Source: Acetobacter fallax (GTDB lineage: Bacteria > Pseudomonadota > Alphaproteobacteria > Acetobacterales > Acetobacteraceae). From it: 64,000 nucleotides of DNA. The notes under the pieces are model-generated. The model worked only from the letters and a program-made list of their open reading frames with translations, was not told the DNA's origin and made no database searches. How positions within the stretch are numbered: the stretch's first letter is position 1; the number at the start of each line of letters is the position of its first letter. Shown here piece by piece: positions 1 to 10,324 of this stretch. Location: assembly GCF_011516735.1 (NCBI RefSeq), contig NZ_WOSX01000006.1, forward strand, positions 62,001 through 126,000, in the 5' to 3' direction. The position numbers and the translations under genes are program-made.

Positions 1-122
1 AGAGATCTGATCCCATTCCCCGGTCCTTAATGGAACGGAAAGCAGAAAGAGTTCCGGCCGGTTATCCTGTTCGGTTCAGGAGTGGTTGATTGATCGCTCC
101 GATTATGGTTAAGCAGCGGCAG

Positions 123-197
123 GGGCGATTAGCTCAGCGGTAGAGCGTCTCGTTTACACCGAGAGGGTCGGCGGTTCGATCCCGTCATCGCCCACCA
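123..197 (+). tRNA. tRNA-Val (anticodon TAC)
   Basis: A full cloverleaf can be folded. The 7-bp acceptor stem GGGCGAT pairs with ATCGCCC and is followed by an encoded ACCA end. The D arm starts GCTC, the anticodon stem TCTCG/CGAGA closes the loop TTTACAC, and the T arm is GGCGG-TTCGATC-CCGTC. Anticodon TAC reads valine codons. The gene stands alone upstream of the nuo operon. Confidence 0.96.
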
Positions 198-672
198 GCC
201 AGTTCCCATGAGGAGACTGGTCACCCTGCAGAGTTTTGTCTGGACAATGGTGGCAGATCATCTTGTCAGAGATCTGTAAGAGTTATTTGTTTTCCGGAAT
301 AAAGCTGTATCAGGTCCAGCTTCTGGTAATATTCTGAAAAAATCTGAATGCAGCCGGACTATTTGCACAAATGTATGATGTCCGGATTTTCGTCCTGTGT
401 AATTGCCGCAGTTTTAAAGCTACGCCGTCAGCTTTCCTGAAAATTTCATTGTCCCGTAACTGTCCTGGCTCCCACCTCCTCCGGCTGTTCTGCTCTGTGT
501 AAAACACGGTCTCGAATTTGTGTTGGCCGATTAGCCTCCGCAATCTATGCCGCTGGCGCCGGGTTCACGGGAAAGTTCCTGATATCGGCGGGTTGGGCTC
601 TGGCCACGCAACGCCACCGGGCATAGTTTCAGCCTGTCGTCACGGCAGCGGACACCGCAAGGAAACGCCTGC
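198..672. other. Intergenic region upstream of nuoA
   Basis: About 475 bases lie between the tRNA and nuoA. The short minus-strand reading frames here have no recognisable product. The nuo promoter must lie here, or transcription enters from the left, but I cannot pick out convincing -35/-10 boxes by eye. The AAGGAA sequence at its right end (660-665) is the ribosome binding site for a GTG start of nuoA. Confidence 0.5.
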
Positions 673-1068
673 GTGACAGGAAACTGGGATATGGGGGCGG
701 TCTTGCATTCGGTCATCAATGATTACCTTCCCGTTCTGATTTTTGGCGTGCTGTCCGTGGTGATCGCCGGCGCTATGCTGGGTGCATCCCTGATCTGCGG
801 CCATCAGAAACCATATGCCGAGAAACTTTCAGCCTATGAATGCGGTTTCGAGGCCTTCGATGACGCGCGGCGTCGCTTCGATGTCCGTTTTTACCTCGTG
901 TCGATCCTGTTCATTATTTTCGATCTTGAGGTCGCTTTCCTGTTCCCATGGGCGATCAGTCTCTCGCGGATCGGCGCTTTCGGCTTCTTTTCAATGATGG
1001 CCTTTCTTGGCGTGCTGGGTATCGGGTTTCTTTATGAGTGGCGTAAGGGCGCGCTTGACTGGGATTGA
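673..1068 (+). CDS. nuoA: NADH-quinone oxidoreductase subunit A
   Basis: Membrane subunit of the proton-pumping NADH:quinone oxidoreductase (complex I), at the junction between the quinone module and the membrane arm. The 131-residue protein has three hydrophobic helices and the family signatures YECGFEAFDDARRRFDVRFY and FLFPWA. It is the first gene of a tightly packed nuo operon. The start is ambiguous: GTG at 673 has AAGGAA 7 bases upstream, and ATG at 691 also has AGGA 9 bases upstream and would give 125 residues, nearer the usual length. Confidence 0.96.
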   Translation: MTGNWDMGAVLHSVINDYLPVLIFGVLSVVIAGAMLGASLICGHQKPYAEKLSAYECGFEAFDDARRRFDVRFYLVSILFIIFDLEVAFLFPWAISLSRIGAFGFFSMMAFLGVLGIGFLYEWRKGALDWD

Positions 1069-1114
1069 TGGGGCTGTCCGGCTTTCGGCCTGAGAGTAAT
1101 GAGAGGTGCGCGCA

Positions 1115-1687
1115 ATGAGCAGTGACAGTGCAGGCGGGTCGACAGAAAATGTTGTCTGGAATCGGGATATGGTTCCTCCCGGTCCCGAACAGGATGCGAT
1201 TGTCCGTGGAATTACCGGAGAAATCAGCGAAAAAGGCTTTGTTGTCGCCAGTCTCGACAAGCTGGTGAACTGGGGACGGACCGGAAGCCTCTGGCCGATG
1301 TCCTTTGGTCTGGCATGTTGTGCGGTGGAGATGATCCACGCCTATATGCCGCGTTACGATCTTGACCGGATGGGAATCATCCCGCGCGGTTCGCCGCGTC
1401 AGTCGGATGTGATGATCGTTGCCGGTACGCTGACCAACAAGATGGCTCCCGCTCTGCGACGCGTTTACGACCAGATGGCCGAACCGCGCTGGGTGATTTC
1501 GATGGGCTCCTGCGCGAATGGCGGCGGCTATTATCACTACTCCTATTCTGTCGTGCGGGGCTGTGACCGCGTGGTGCCGGTCGATGTCTATGTGCCCGGA
1601 TGCCCGCCTACAGCCGAGGCGCTGATCTACGGCATCATGCTGCTGCAAAAGAAAATCCGTCGGACAGGGACGATTCTGCGTGGTTGA
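1115..1687 (+). CDS. nuoB: NADH-quinone oxidoreductase subunit B
   Basis: Peripheral-arm subunit holding iron-sulfur cluster N2, the last one-electron carrier before ubiquinone. Visible features are the tandem Cys pair in [14 protein letters not shown], the Cys of [13 protein letters not shown] and the Cys of [13 protein letters not shown], which together ligate the 4Fe-4S cluster. The ATG at 1115 is preferred over an upstream GTG at 1106 because GAGAGG sits 8 bases before it. The 190-residue length is normal. The 3' end overlaps nuoC by 8 bases, suggesting coupled translation. Confidence 0.97.
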   Translation: MSSDSAGGSTENVVWNRDMVPPGPEQDAIVRGITGEISEKGFVVASLDKLVNWGRTGSLWPMSFGLACCAVEMIHAYMPRYDLDRMGIIPRGSPRQSDVMIVAGTLTNKMAPALRRVYDQMAEPRWVISMGSCANGGGYYHYSYSVVRGCDRVVPVDVYVPGCPPTAEALIYGIMLLQKKIRRTGTILRG

Positions 1688-2342
1688 CGATCCAGCTCCG
1701 GTCAGCGTGGGCGCTCCGGCGTCTTCAAGCCTGCCGCATCTTGCATTTGTGCTGTCCACCTCACTTCCAGGGGTCTCCTCCGCAGCACTTGAAGGCGGCG
1801 AACTCGTGGTGCGCACGCATCGCGATCGTCTGATTCCGCTCATGCTGCTGCTGCGTGACGATCCGCGTTTTCGATGCGAGCAGCTGATGGATCTTTGCGG
1901 GGTGGATTTCCCGCAGCGCGAAGAGCGGTTTGATGTTGTCTGTAATCTGCTCTCGGTCAGCCATAATCACCGGATCAGAGTAATCGTCACGACGGACGAA
2001 CTGACGCCCGTGCCATCAGTGCATACGCTCTGGCCCTGTGCGACCTGGTGGGAGCGCGAGTGTTATGACCTCCTTGGCGTGCTGTTCTCCGGACAACCTG
2101 ACCTGCGCCGGATTCTGACGGATTATGGATTTGAGGGACATCCGCTGCGCAAGGACTTTCCGCTCACCGGTTATGTCGAGGTCCGTTACGACCCGGAGCG
2201 GCGACAGATTGTGCGCGAACCCGTGTCGCTGACACAGGATTTCCGGGATTTCGATTTTGTTTCTCCGTGGGAAGGCGTTCTGACTCTCCCGGGCGATGAG
2301 CGGGCGCATGAGTTGCGTCAGATCATGCAGAAGCTGAAGTGA
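1680..2342 (+). CDS. nuoC: NADH-quinone oxidoreductase subunit C
   Basis: Peripheral-arm subunit of complex I (30-kDa type). The family signature is seen around residues 120-175: [16 protein letters not shown], then [19 protein letters not shown] and TGYVEVRYD. It is encoded separately from nuoD, as in alphaproteobacteria and mitochondria, not fused as in Escherichia coli. GTG start inside the end of nuoB; 220 residues. Confidence 0.97.
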   Translation: MVDDPAPVSVGAPASSSLPHLAFVLSTSLPGVSSAALEGGELVVRTHRDRLIPLMLLLRDDPRFRCEQLMDLCGVDFPQREERFDVVCNLLSVSHNHRIRVIVTTDELTPVPSVHTLWPCATWWERECYDLLGVLFSGQPDLRRILTDYGFEGHPLRKDFPLTGYVEVRYDPERRQIVREPVSLTQDFRDFDFVSPWEGVLTLPGDERAHELRQIMQKLK

Positions 2343-2353
2343 CAGGAGCTCTC

Positions 2354-3631
2354 ATGACGCAGGCCACCAGACAGGATCCTGACTCCGAATTTCCTGGAGA
2401 GGGCGTCCTGCCGCAATCCCTTATGCCGGAAGAGCTTGCCGACGAGGTTGAGCGGCGGACGGTTGAGATCGACAGTCATGCACTGAATTTCGGTCCGCAA
2501 CATCCCTCCGCGCATGGCGTGCTCCGGCTTGTGCTGGAGATGGAAGGTGAGGTCGTCGCCCGCGCGGTGCCACATATCGGCTTGCTGCATCGTGGTACGG
2601 AAAAGCTGATTGAGCATAAGACGTATCAGAAAGCGTTGCCGTATTTTGATCGTCTCGATTACGTCTCACCGATGTGTGAGGAACATGCCTTCGCGCTGGC
2701 GACGGAAAAGCTGCTGGGGATCGAGGCGCCGGACCGCGCGAAGTGGATTCGCGTTATCTTTGCGGAGATCACACGAATTCTGAATCATATTCTCAATCTG
2801 ACGGCCATGGGGCTGGATTGCGGTGCCGTGACGCCGGCACTGTGGGGATACGAGGAACGTGAGAAACTCATCGAGTTTCATGAAGCCGCGTCCGGGGCAC
2901 GATTCCATGCCAATTATTTCCGCCCTGGTGGCGTGGCGCGTGATCTTCCGGCAGGTCTGGAAGAGCGGATCGCGAACTGGGCTGAGGAATTCCCGTCCTG
3001 GATCGATGACCTGGAAAGCCTGCTGACGGAAAACCGCATCTGGAAACAGCGCACGGTCGGAATTGGTGTTTTCACAAGCGAGCAGGCGCTGGCCTGGGGT
3101 TTCAGTGGCCCCTGTCTTCGCGGTTCGGGTGTGCCGTGGGATCTCCGGCGCTCGCAGCCTTATGATAATTACGACCAGGTCACGTTCAACGTGCCGGTTG
3201 CGCGGCATGGCGACTGCTATGATCGTTATCTCATCCGGGTCGCGGAACTGCGCGAGAGTGTAAAAATCATCAGACAAGGACTGGAGAAGATTAAACCGGG
3301 TCCGATCAAAATTCAGGATCCGAAATTCTCCGCCCCGCCCCGTGCCGTCATGAAGCGGTCGATGGAAGCACTGATCCATCACTTCAAGTTGTTTACCGAG
3401 GGGTATCATGTGCCGCCCGGTGCGACATACACCGCAGTGGAGACGCCGAAGGGCGAGTTCGGGGTGTATCTCGTGGCGGATGGCAGTAACAGACCTTATC
3501 GCTGCAAGATCAGGCCGACAGGTTTCTCGCATCTGCAGGCGATTGACGAGATGTCGCGGCGGTCAATGCTGGCGGATACGGTCGCGATTATCGGATCGCT
3601 GGATCTGGTGTTTGGAGAAGTGGACAGATGA
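2354..3631 (+). CDS. nuoD: NADH-quinone oxidoreductase subunit D
   Basis: 49-kDa subunit that forms most of the quinone-binding pocket beside cluster N2. It carries the characteristic [20 protein letters not shown] near the N-terminus, [14 protein letters not shown], and a C-terminal end DLVFGEVDR typical of the family. ATG at 2354 with AGGAG just upstream is chosen over the GTG at 2339 that overlaps the nuoC stop. There is an N-terminal extension of about 40 polar residues before the conserved core. 425 residues; the stop overlaps nuoE by 4 bases (ATGA). Confidence 0.97.
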   Translation: MTQATRQDPDSEFPGEGVLPQSLMPEELADEVERRTVEIDSHALNFGPQHPSAHGVLRLVLEMEGEVVARAVPHIGLLHRGTEKLIEHKTYQKALPYFDRLDYVSPMCEEHAFALATEKLLGIEAPDRAKWIRVIFAEITRILNHILNLTAMGLDCGAVTPALWGYEEREKLIEFHEAASGARFHANYFRPGGVARDLPAGLEERIANWAEEFPSWIDDLESLLTENRIWKQRTVGIGVFTSEQALAWGFSGPCLRGSGVPWDLRRSQPYDNYDQVTFNVPVARHGDCYDRYLIRVAELRESVKIIRQGLEKIKPGPIKIQDPKFSAPPRAVMKRSMEALIHHFKLFTEGYHVPPGATYTAVETPKGEFGVYLVADGSNRPYRCKIRPTGFSHLQAIDEMSRRSMLADTVAIIGSLDLVFGEVDR

Positions 3632-4269
3632 GCGACGTGAATCGCGAGCAGCCTGATCACTTCGCATTTGACGAGATCAGCGAAGCCGAGATTGCAAAAA
3701 TTCTCGTGAAGTATCCGCCTGAGCGGAAAGCCAGCGGATCGCTTCCTCTGCTCTATGTCGCGCAGAAGCAGATGGGACGGCAGACGGGGAGTGCCTGGGT
3801 GCCGGTTGTGGCGATGGACCGGATTGCGGAACGGCTGGAGATCGCGCCGATCCGGGTCTACGAAGTCGCAACATTCTATTTCATGTTCAATACAAAGCCG
3901 ATCGGCCGCTATCACCTCCAGGTCTGCACCACGACGTCCTGCTGGCTGCGCGGATCGGATGATGTGGTGAGCGCCTGTAAGAAGGCTGCGGGCGTAAAGC
4001 ATTTTGGTGACACCAGCGATGACGGGTTGTTCACCCTGAGCGAAGTGGAGTGTCTCGGCGCGTGTTCTAACGCCCCCATTCTTCAGGTTGATGACGATTA
4101 CTACGAAGATCTCGATGGTCCGCGTACGGAAGCGCTGATCGAAGCTCTTCGTCGCGGAGAACGGCCTGAGCCGGGACCGACGATCGACCGGATGACGTCG
4201 GCGCCGGCAGGTGGGCGGAAAGTATTGCTGGAGACGGCTCACGAAGACTCCGGTTCGGGGCAGGGGTGA
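3628..4269 (+). CDS. nuoE: NADH-quinone oxidoreductase subunit E
   Basis: 24-kDa thioredoxin-like subunit of the NADH-dehydrogenase module, holding the 2Fe-2S cluster N1a. The four cluster cysteines are visible as CTTTSC (about residue 100) and [10 protein letters not shown] (about residue 145). The 213-residue product has a polar C-terminal tail after the fold. It is translationally coupled to nuoD by an ATGA overlap and followed 12 bases later by nuoF. Confidence 0.97.
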   Translation: MSDVNREQPDHFAFDEISEAEIAKILVKYPPERKASGSLPLLYVAQKQMGRQTGSAWVPVVAMDRIAERLEIAPIRVYEVATFYFMFNTKPIGRYHLQVCTTTSCWLRGSDDVVSACKKAAGVKHFGDTSDDGLFTLSEVECLGACSNAPILQVDDDYYEDLDGPRTEALIEALRRGERPEPGPTIDRMTSAPAGGRKVLLETAHEDSGSGQG

Positions 4270-4281
4270 GGGAGAGCGGCG

Positions 4282-5616
4282 ATGCTGAGCGATAAAGACC
4301 GGATATTCACCAATCTCTACGGCCAGAATGACTGGCATCTTGCCGGAGCCCGTGCGCGCGGCGACTGGAATGATACGAAAGCGATCCTTGAGAAAGGCCG
4401 TGACGGGATCGTCGCGGAAATGAAGGCTTCCGGTCTGCGCGGACGAGGCGGAGCCGGATTTCCGACCGGGCTGAAATGGTCCTTCATGCCGAAAGGTGAA
4501 GGCCCACTCCCACGTTATCTCGTCATCAATGGTGATGAATCAGAGCCAGGAACCTGCAAGGATCGAGAAATCCTCCGGCACGAACCGCATAAGCTGATCG
4601 AGAGTGCGCTGATTGCGTCATTCGCGATGGGCGCTCATGCAGCCTACATCTACGTCCGTGGCGAGTTTTATAATGAGGCCCGCCATCTGCAGATCGCTGT
4701 CGATGAAGCCTACGAAGCCGGTCTGATCGGAAAAAATGCCGCCGGGACCGGGTGGGATTTCGATTTTTATATTCATCGCGGTGCCGGCGCATATATCTGC
4801 GGCGAAGAAACAGCCCTGCTGGAAAGCCTTGAGGGCAAGAAAGGGCAGCCGCGCATGAAGCCGCCCTTCCCTGCGGGTGCGGGTCTGTATGGCTGCCCGA
4901 CGACGGTCAATAATGTCGAGAGCATTGCTGTGGCCTCGACGATCCTGCGGCGCGGTGGCGCGTGGTTTTCCGGACTGGGGCGCCCGAACAATGCCGGGTC
5001 CAAGCTCATGGCGATTTCCGGGCATGTAAATACACCCTGTGTGTTCGAGGAAGAGCTTGGCGTTCCGCTGAAAGAAATCATTGAGAAACATGGCGGCGGT
5101 GTCAGGGGCGGATGGGATAACCTTCTCGCCGTGATCCCCGGCGGGTGCTCGGTGCCTTTGCTGCCGAAAGACATCTGCGAGACCGTCCTGATGGATTATG
5201 ACAGCCTGCGGGCCGAACGATCCGGGCTGGGTACGGCCTGCATGATCGTGATGGATAAATCCACCGACATCATACAGGCCATTGCCCGCTTCTCGAAGTT
5301 TTTCAAACATGAGAGTTGCGGACAGTGCACGCCATGTCGTGAAGGCACTGGCTGGATGATGCGGGTGATGAACCGCATGGTCGAAGGGCGCGCAGAAATC
5401 GAGGAAATCGATATGCTTGAGCAGGTTACGCGCCAGGTGGAAGGCCATACGATCTGTGCTCTGGGTGATGCGGCAGCCTGGCCGATTCAGGGGCTGATCC
5501 GTCACTTCCGGCCGCTCATGGAAGAGCGGATTCAGACCTATAAGCGATTACATGGCGGTGGCGTGCAGGTTCAGGTGCCTGCCGGCACGCCGGTTGTCAC
5601 TCTGGCGGCGGAGTAA
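4282..5616 (+). CDS. nuoF: NADH-quinone oxidoreductase subunit F
   Basis: 51-kDa subunit that binds NADH and FMN and the 4Fe-4S cluster N3. Visible motifs are the glycine-rich [13 protein letters not shown] (NADH site), [19 protein letters not shown] (FMN region) and [16 protein letters not shown] with the cluster cysteines; a fourth Cys lies in [13 protein letters not shown]. Length of 444 residues is typical. ATG start at 4282; the preceding GGGAGAGCGGCG supplies the ribosome binding site. Confidence 0.98.
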   Translation: MLSDKDRIFTNLYGQNDWHLAGARARGDWNDTKAILEKGRDGIVAEMKASGLRGRGGAGFPTGLKWSFMPKGEGPLPRYLVINGDESEPGTCKDREILRHEPHKLIESALIASFAMGAHAAYIYVRGEFYNEARHLQIAVDEAYEAGLIGKNAAGTGWDFDFYIHRGAGAYICGEETALLESLEGKKGQPRMKPPFPAGAGLYGCPTTVNNVESIAVASTILRRGGAWFSGLGRPNNAGSKLMAISGHVNTPCVFEEELGVPLKEIIEKHGGGVRGGWDNLLAVIPGGCSVPLLPKDICETVLMDYDSLRAERSGLGTACMIVMDKSTDIIQAIARFSKFFKHESCGQCTPCREGTGWMMRVMNRMVEGRAEIEEIDMLEQVTRQVEGHTICALGDAAAWPIQGLIRHFRPLMEERIQTYKRLHGGGVQVQVPAGTPVVTLAAE

Positions 5617-5621
5617 GGCTG

Positions 5622-7658
5622 ATGGTCAACGTGATCGTCGACGGTATTCCGGTTAATGTTCCTGCCGGCTCCTCCGCGCTTCAGGCGTGCGAGGCGGCAG
5701 GTAAGGAAATTCCGCGTTTCTGCTTCCACGAGCGTCTGTCGGTTGCCGGCAACTGCCGCATGTGTCTCGTGGAAGTCGTGCGGGCGCCAAAGCCCGTGGC
5801 GTCCTGTGGTTTCCCGGTCGCTGAAGGAATGCAGATTAAGACAGACACGGAAGTCGTCCGGAAGGCGCGGCGGGCGGTGATGGAGTTCCTGCTGATCAAC
5901 CATCCGCTCGACTGCCCGATCTGCGATCAGGGTGGTGAGTGCGATCTTCAGGATCAGGCTTATGGCTACGGCTCGGGCATTTCCCGCTATCACGAGGAAA
6001 AGCGGGCTGTCACCGACAAGAATCTCGGACCGCTGGTCAAGACGGTGATGACACGGTGCATTCAGTGCACCCGTTGCGTCCGCTTCTGCACGGAGATCGC
6101 CGGCACGCCCGAACTTGGCGCGGTCTCACGCGGTGAGAACATGGAAATCACCACCTATGTCGAGAAGGCACTGACCTCGGAGCTTTCCGGCAACCTGATC
6201 GATATCTGCCCGGTAGGCGCGCTGACCTCAAAGCCCGGAGCGTTTCAGGCACGGCCCTGGGAGATGAAGAAAACCGACGCCATCGACGTGATGGATGCCG
6301 TTGGAACCAACATTCAGATTCAGGTGCGGGGTGGCGAGGTCAAGCGGATCGTTCCGCGCGTTAATGACGACGTCAACGAAGAATGGCTGTCCGATAAAGG
6401 TCGCTTCTCTGTTGACGGCCTGAAACGTCGCAGGCTCGATCGTCCCTGGGTCCGGGTGCATGGAAAGTTGCAGCCAGTCTCCTGGCAGGATGCCTTTGTC
6501 GCGATCGCGCGGCGGCTCGACGGCGTGCCAGGTTCACGCATCGGCGCAATTGTTGGGGATCTCTGCGAAGCGGAGAGCATCATGGCGCTGCGCGATCTGA
6601 TGCTGGCACTCGGATCGCCCAATCTCGATTGCCGTCAGGATGGCGCACAGTATGATACGTCCGACAGGTCGCGCTATGTGTTCGCAAGCGGCATTGCCGG
6701 CATTGACGAAGCGGATGCGCTGCTGGTGATCGGAGCAAACCCCCGGCACGACGCACCTGTGCTCAATGCCCGCATCCGCAAACGTTATCTTTCGACGGGG
6801 CGCGGTGGTTTCCCGATCGGCGTGATCGGGGACGTCGGTGCCGACCCCACCTGGGCTTATGAAAATCTCGGAGCCGGCCCGGAGACACTTCATGATCTCG
6901 TCGGTGGCTCTCATGCTTTCACAGAGATTCTGAAGACCGCGAAAAAGCCGATGATCATTATCGGTCAGGAAGCGCTGGTCCGCGAAGATGCCGGAGACGT
7001 GCTCGCGCTGTGTGCCCGGCTGGCGGAGAGCGTGGGAGCGGTTGCCGAAGGATGGAACGGTCTGAACATTCTGCATACAGCCGCTTCCCGCGTCGCCGCG
7101 CTGGATCTCGGTTTCCTGCCCCGGCAGGGCGGACGCAGCGTTCGCGGAATGCTGAGCGGCGGAGTCGATGTGCTATGGCTGCTGGGCGCCGACGAGTTCC
7201 CGGTCCATGCGATCGGTCCTGAGACATTTGTGATCTATCAGGGACATCATGGTGATGCCGGAGCCGCGCGGGCGGATGTGATCCTGCCGGGCGCGGCCTA
7301 CACCGAGAAATCCGGAACCTGGGTGAACACGGAAGGGCGGGTGCAGCGAGGCTTTCAGGCGGTGTTCCCGCCAGGCGAAGCCCGCGAGGACTGGCGTATT
7401 CTGCGTGCGCTTTCCGAAGTCCTCGGGCACACGCTGCCTTATGACACACTGGAGGCCCTGCGTGAGCATCTGCACCTCGGTGCGAACGCCGTGCCAGGGC
7501 AGAGTGAGGCCGCAGGCGGTCAGGGCGGGCTCAATGCGCGTCCGTTCGTGCCGCTCACACAGGGATATTACCTGACAAATCCGATCAGCCGGGCGAGTCC
7601 GACGATGATTGAGTGTGCGCGTGTTCATGCGCCACGCACGGCTGTAGCGGCGGAGTAG
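5622..7658 (+). CDS. nuoG: NADH-quinone oxidoreductase subunit G
   Basis: 75-kDa subunit carrying the chain of iron-sulfur clusters from NuoE/F. Residues 1-75 form the 2Fe-2S domain ([20 protein letters not shown]). Residues about 85-120 hold the His/Cys-ligated cluster ([19 protein letters not shown]). The 4Fe-4S ligands follow in [11 protein letters not shown] and [11 protein letters not shown]. The rest is the molybdopterin-oxidoreductase-like fold without its cofactor. 678 residues, usual for alphaproteobacteria. It begins 5 bases after nuoF. Confidence 0.97.
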   Translation: MVNVIVDGIPVNVPAGSSALQACEAAGKEIPRFCFHERLSVAGNCRMCLVEVVRAPKPVASCGFPVAEGMQIKTDTEVVRKARRAVMEFLLINHPLDCPICDQGGECDLQDQAYGYGSGISRYHEEKRAVTDKNLGPLVKTVMTRCIQCTRCVRFCTEIAGTPELGAVSRGENMEITTYVEKALTSELSGNLIDICPVGALTSKPGAFQARPWEMKKTDAIDVMDAVGTNIQIQVRGGEVKRIVPRVNDDVNEEWLSDKGRFSVDGLKRRRLDRPWVRVHGKLQPVSWQDAFVAIARRLDGVPGSRIGAIVGDLCEAESIMALRDLMLALGSPNLDCRQDGAQYDTSDRSRYVFASGIAGIDEADALLVIGANPRHDAPVLNARIRKRYLSTGRGGFPIGVIGDVGADPTWAYENLGAGPETLHDLVGGSHAFTEILKTAKKPMIIIGQEALVREDAGDVLALCARLAESVGAVAEGWNGLNILHTAASRVAALDLGFLPRQGGRSVRGMLSGGVDVLWLLGADEFPVHAIGPETFVIYQGHHGDAGAARADVILPGAAYTEKSGTWVNTEGRVQRGFQAVFPPGEAREDWRILRALSEVLGHTLPYDTLEALREHLHLGANAVPGQSEAAGGQGGLNARPFVPLTQGYYLTNPISRASPTMIECARVHAPRTAVAAE

Positions 7659-7662
7659 GGAC

Positions 7663-8685
7663 GTGGCGCATTTTTTCTTCGACACGATTGTCGGCCAGGT
7701 CATCCTGATCGTCCTTGAAGCACTGGCCGTTCTGGTGCCGCTGCTGATCGCAGTCGCCTATCTGACGCTGATGGAGCGTAAGGTCATGGCGGCGATGCAG
7801 ATGCGTCGCGGACCGAACGTGAACGGCCTTTTCGGTCTCCTTCAGGCTTTCGCTGACGCGATCAAGATGATCACGAAAGAGACGATCATTCCGTCAGGCG
7901 CTAACCGGTTCCTGTTTCTCTTCGCGCCGTTCCTGACTTTCTCGCTGGCCATGATGGCCTGGGCCGTCATCCCGACCGGCAACGGTCTTGCGGTCGCGAA
8001 CATCAATGTCGGCATTCTCTATCTGCTGGCGATCTCGTCCCTGGGTGTCTACGGCATGCTGATCGCCGGCTGGGCCTCGAACTCGAAATACGCTTTCCTC
8101 GGCGGCCTCCGGTCAGCCGCGCAGATGGTCTCATACGAAGTCTCAATCGGACTGGTGATCGTCTCCGTGCTGCTGGCGGTCGGCAGCCTGAACCTTAACG
8201 ACATCATCCTGGCGCAGCGGCATGTCTGGTTCTGCGTCCCGATGTTCCCGATGTTCATCGTCTTCTTCATCTCGGCACTCGCCGAGACGAACCGGGCGCC
8301 GTTCGATCTGCCGGAAGGCGAGAGTGAACTCGTGGCGGGATTCTTCGTCGAATACTCGTCCCTGTCCTTCGGCCTCTTCTTCCTGGGCGAATACGCCAAC
8401 ATGATCCTCATGTCCGGCATGGTCAGCATCCTCTTCCTCGGAGGCTGGCTCCCACCGCTCGGAATCGCGCCGTTTACATGGATTCCGGGCCCGCTCTGGC
8501 TGATCGCAAAAATTCTTTTCTGTCTTTTCGTCTTCATCTGGACGCGCGCAACATTCCCTCGCTACCGCTATGACCAGCTTATGCGGCTGGGCTGGAAAGT
8601 CTTCCTGCCCGTCTCGCTGCTCTGGATGATCGCGACAGCCGGATTTCTGCTCGCAACCGGACTGTTGCCGCAGGGGGTAAGCTGA
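7663..8685 (+). CDS. nuoH: NADH-quinone oxidoreductase subunit H
   Basis: Membrane subunit (ND1-type) with about eight helices that closes the quinone cavity and links it to the antiporter-like subunits. Family motifs are [38 protein letters not shown] and the acidic loop [17 protein letters not shown]. It starts with GTG (GGGACGTGG context) 4 bases after nuoG. 340 residues. The stop shares one base with the ATG of nuoI (TGATG). Confidence 0.97.
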   Translation: MAHFFFDTIVGQVILIVLEALAVLVPLLIAVAYLTLMERKVMAAMQMRRGPNVNGLFGLLQAFADAIKMITKETIIPSGANRFLFLFAPFLTFSLAMMAWAVIPTGNGLAVANINVGILYLLAISSLGVYGMLIAGWASNSKYAFLGGLRSAAQMVSYEVSIGLVIVSVLLAVGSLNLNDIILAQRHVWFCVPMFPMFIVFFISALAETNRAPFDLPEGESELVAGFFVEYSSLSFGLFFLGEYANMILMSGMVSILFLGGWLPPLGIAPFTWIPGPLWLIAKILFCLFVFIWTRATFPRYRYDQLMRLGWKVFLPVSLLWMIATAGFLLATGLLPQGVS

Positions 8686-9173
8686 TGGCCGGCATGGATC
8701 GCGCACTTAAGGCATTTCTGCTGACCGAGATCGTCTCCGGCATGGCCGCGACGTTCAAAACGATGTTCAAACCGAAAGTGACCCTCAACTACCCGTACGA
8801 GAAGAGCCCGCTCTCGCCCCGCTTCCGCGGCGAGCACGCGCTGAGGCGCTATCCGAACGGAGAAGAGCGTTGCATCGCCTGCAAGCTTTGCGAAGCAGCC
8901 TGCCCGGCGGAAGCCATCACCATCGAGTCCGAGCCGCGGGATGACGGATCACGTCGCACCACGCGCTACGATATCGATATGACGAAATGCATCTATTGCG
9001 GTCTCTGCGAGGAGGCCTGCCCGGTGGATGCGATTGTCGAGGGACCGAACTACGAGTTCGCCACCGAGACACGCGAGGAGCTGATGTACAACAAGGACAA
9101 GCTTCTCTCCAACGGAGACCGCTGGGAGAGCGTGCTGGCGCGGAGGCTCGAACTTGATGCGCCTTATCGCTGA
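8685..9173 (+). CDS. nuoI: NADH-quinone oxidoreductase subunit I
   Basis: 23-kDa ferredoxin-like subunit with two 4Fe-4S clusters (N6a and N6b). Two CxxCxxCxxxCP motifs are clear: [12 protein letters not shown] (about residue 64) and [12 protein letters not shown] (about residue 103). 162 residues, the usual size. It overlaps the nuoH stop by one base and is followed by a 93-base gap before nuoJ, the largest gap in the operon. Confidence 0.98.
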   Translation: MAGMDRALKAFLLTEIVSGMAATFKTMFKPKVTLNYPYEKSPLSPRFRGEHALRRYPNGEERCIACKLCEAACPAEAITIESEPRDDGSRRTTRYDIDMTKCIYCGLCEEACPVDAIVEGPNYEFATETREELMYNKDKLLSNGDRWESVLARRLELDAPYR

Positions 9174-9266
9174 GCAACCTCCTGTCATGAACAGTCAGTC
9201 CCGTGCGGCGTATCCCGCATCTGTCGCCCTGAAGGATTCCGTCCTTCGTCACGGAGGAGAGCCGGG

Positions 9267-9998
9267 ATGATCCAGCTGGTTTTCTACGTCTTCGCCACCG
9301 TGCTCGTCGCGTCCGCCGCGATGGTCATCAGCGCGCGCAATCCGGTTCATTCGGTGCTGTTCCTGATCCTCGGATTCTTCAACGCGGCCGGACTGTTTCT
9401 CATCGCCGGGGCCGAGTTCCTGGCGATGATCCTGGTCATCGTCTATGTCGGCGCCGTGGCGGTCCTGTTCCTGTTCGTCGTGATGATGCTCGACATCGAC
9501 TTTACGAAGATGCGCGAAGGATTGCAGCGTTATGCGCCATTTGGCGCGGCTGTCGGCTGCGTGCTGTTCGCGGAACTCGTGATGGCCGGCCTGCACTGGG
9601 TCACATCGCCCGTGACGCCGGCGCCGATCACGGGTGGCCTCGGCGAACCGGGCGGCCCGATGACCAATACGTCAGCGCTCGGCACCCTGATCTACACGCA
9701 TTACATCCTGCTGTTTCAGCTCTGCGGCCTGATCCTGCTCGTCGCGATGATCGGCGCGATCACACTCACCCTCCGCGAGAAGCCAACAGGGCGCCGTCAG
9801 ATCATCGGCAAACAGCATGACCGCATGCGGGCCGATACCCTTGAGATGCTCGACCTGCCGCTCGGCAACGGCACAAATGCCAATGGCGGCTTCCTGCGCC
9901 CGCCGGGCTCTTATTATGACACCGCCGTCCCCGGTTCGTACGGGATTCCGCCCTCTGACAGCCGGGCATCTGAAAACGGGGAAGGAGTGCCGAAATGA
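9267..9998 (+). CDS. nuoJ: NADH-quinone oxidoreductase subunit J, long form
   Basis: Membrane subunit (ND6-type) with five hydrophobic helices in the first 170 residues; the conserved helix [20 protein letters not shown] is present. A strong GGAGGAGAGC precedes the ATG. At 243 residues it is longer than the roughly 165-200 usual. The extra part is a polar, Gly/Pro-rich cytoplasmic tail of about 60 residues after [13 protein letters not shown]. The tail end overlaps nuoK by 4 bases. Confidence 0.96.
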   Translation: MIQLVFYVFATVLVASAAMVISARNPVHSVLFLILGFFNAAGLFLIAGAEFLAMILVIVYVGAVAVLFLFVVMMLDIDFTKMREGLQRYAPFGAAVGCVLFAELVMAGLHWVTSPVTPAPITGGLGEPGGPMTNTSALGTLIYTHYILLFQLCGLILLVAMIGAITLTLREKPTGRRQIIGKQHDRMRADTLEMLDLPLGNGTNANGGFLRPPGSYYDTAVPGSYGIPPSDSRASENGEGVPK

Positions 9999-10318
9999 AT
10001 TCCGCGATCGCCCAGATCGGGCTCGGACCCTTTCTGACCGTCAGCGCGGCACTGCTGGTGCTCGGTGTGTTCGGTATTTTTCTCAACCGGAAAAACATCA
10101 TCATCATCATGATGTCGATGGAACTGATCCTGCTCTCCGCGAATCTCAATTTTGTCGCGTTTTCAGGAGCGCTTGGTGACCTGTCCGGTCAGGTGATGGT
10201 GCTGTTCACCCTGACCATCGCGGCGGCCGAGGCCGCGATCGGGCTCGCCATCCTCACTGTCTATTTCCGCAACCGTGGCTCGATTCAGGTCGACGACGTT
10301 GCGACGATGAAGGGCTGA
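9995..10318 (+). CDS. nuoK: NADH-quinone oxidoreductase subunit K
   Basis: Small membrane subunit (ND4L-type), three helices, 107 residues. Characteristic are the first-helix exit [20 protein letters not shown] with its buried Glu, and [20 protein letters not shown] with the second conserved Glu of the proton path. ATGA overlap with nuoJ. Confidence 0.97.
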   Translation: MNSAIAQIGLGPFLTVSAALLVLGVFGIFLNRKNIIIIMMSMELILLSANLNFVAFSGALGDLSGQVMVLFTLTIAAAEAAIGLAILTVYFRNRGSIQVDDVATMKG

Positions 10319-10324
10319 GCGGAT

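Noticed and set aside
956..1843. 295-codon minus-strand frame over nuoB/nuoC
   Set aside because: Antisense shadow of well-supported complex I genes; Arg/His-rich composition with no motif.
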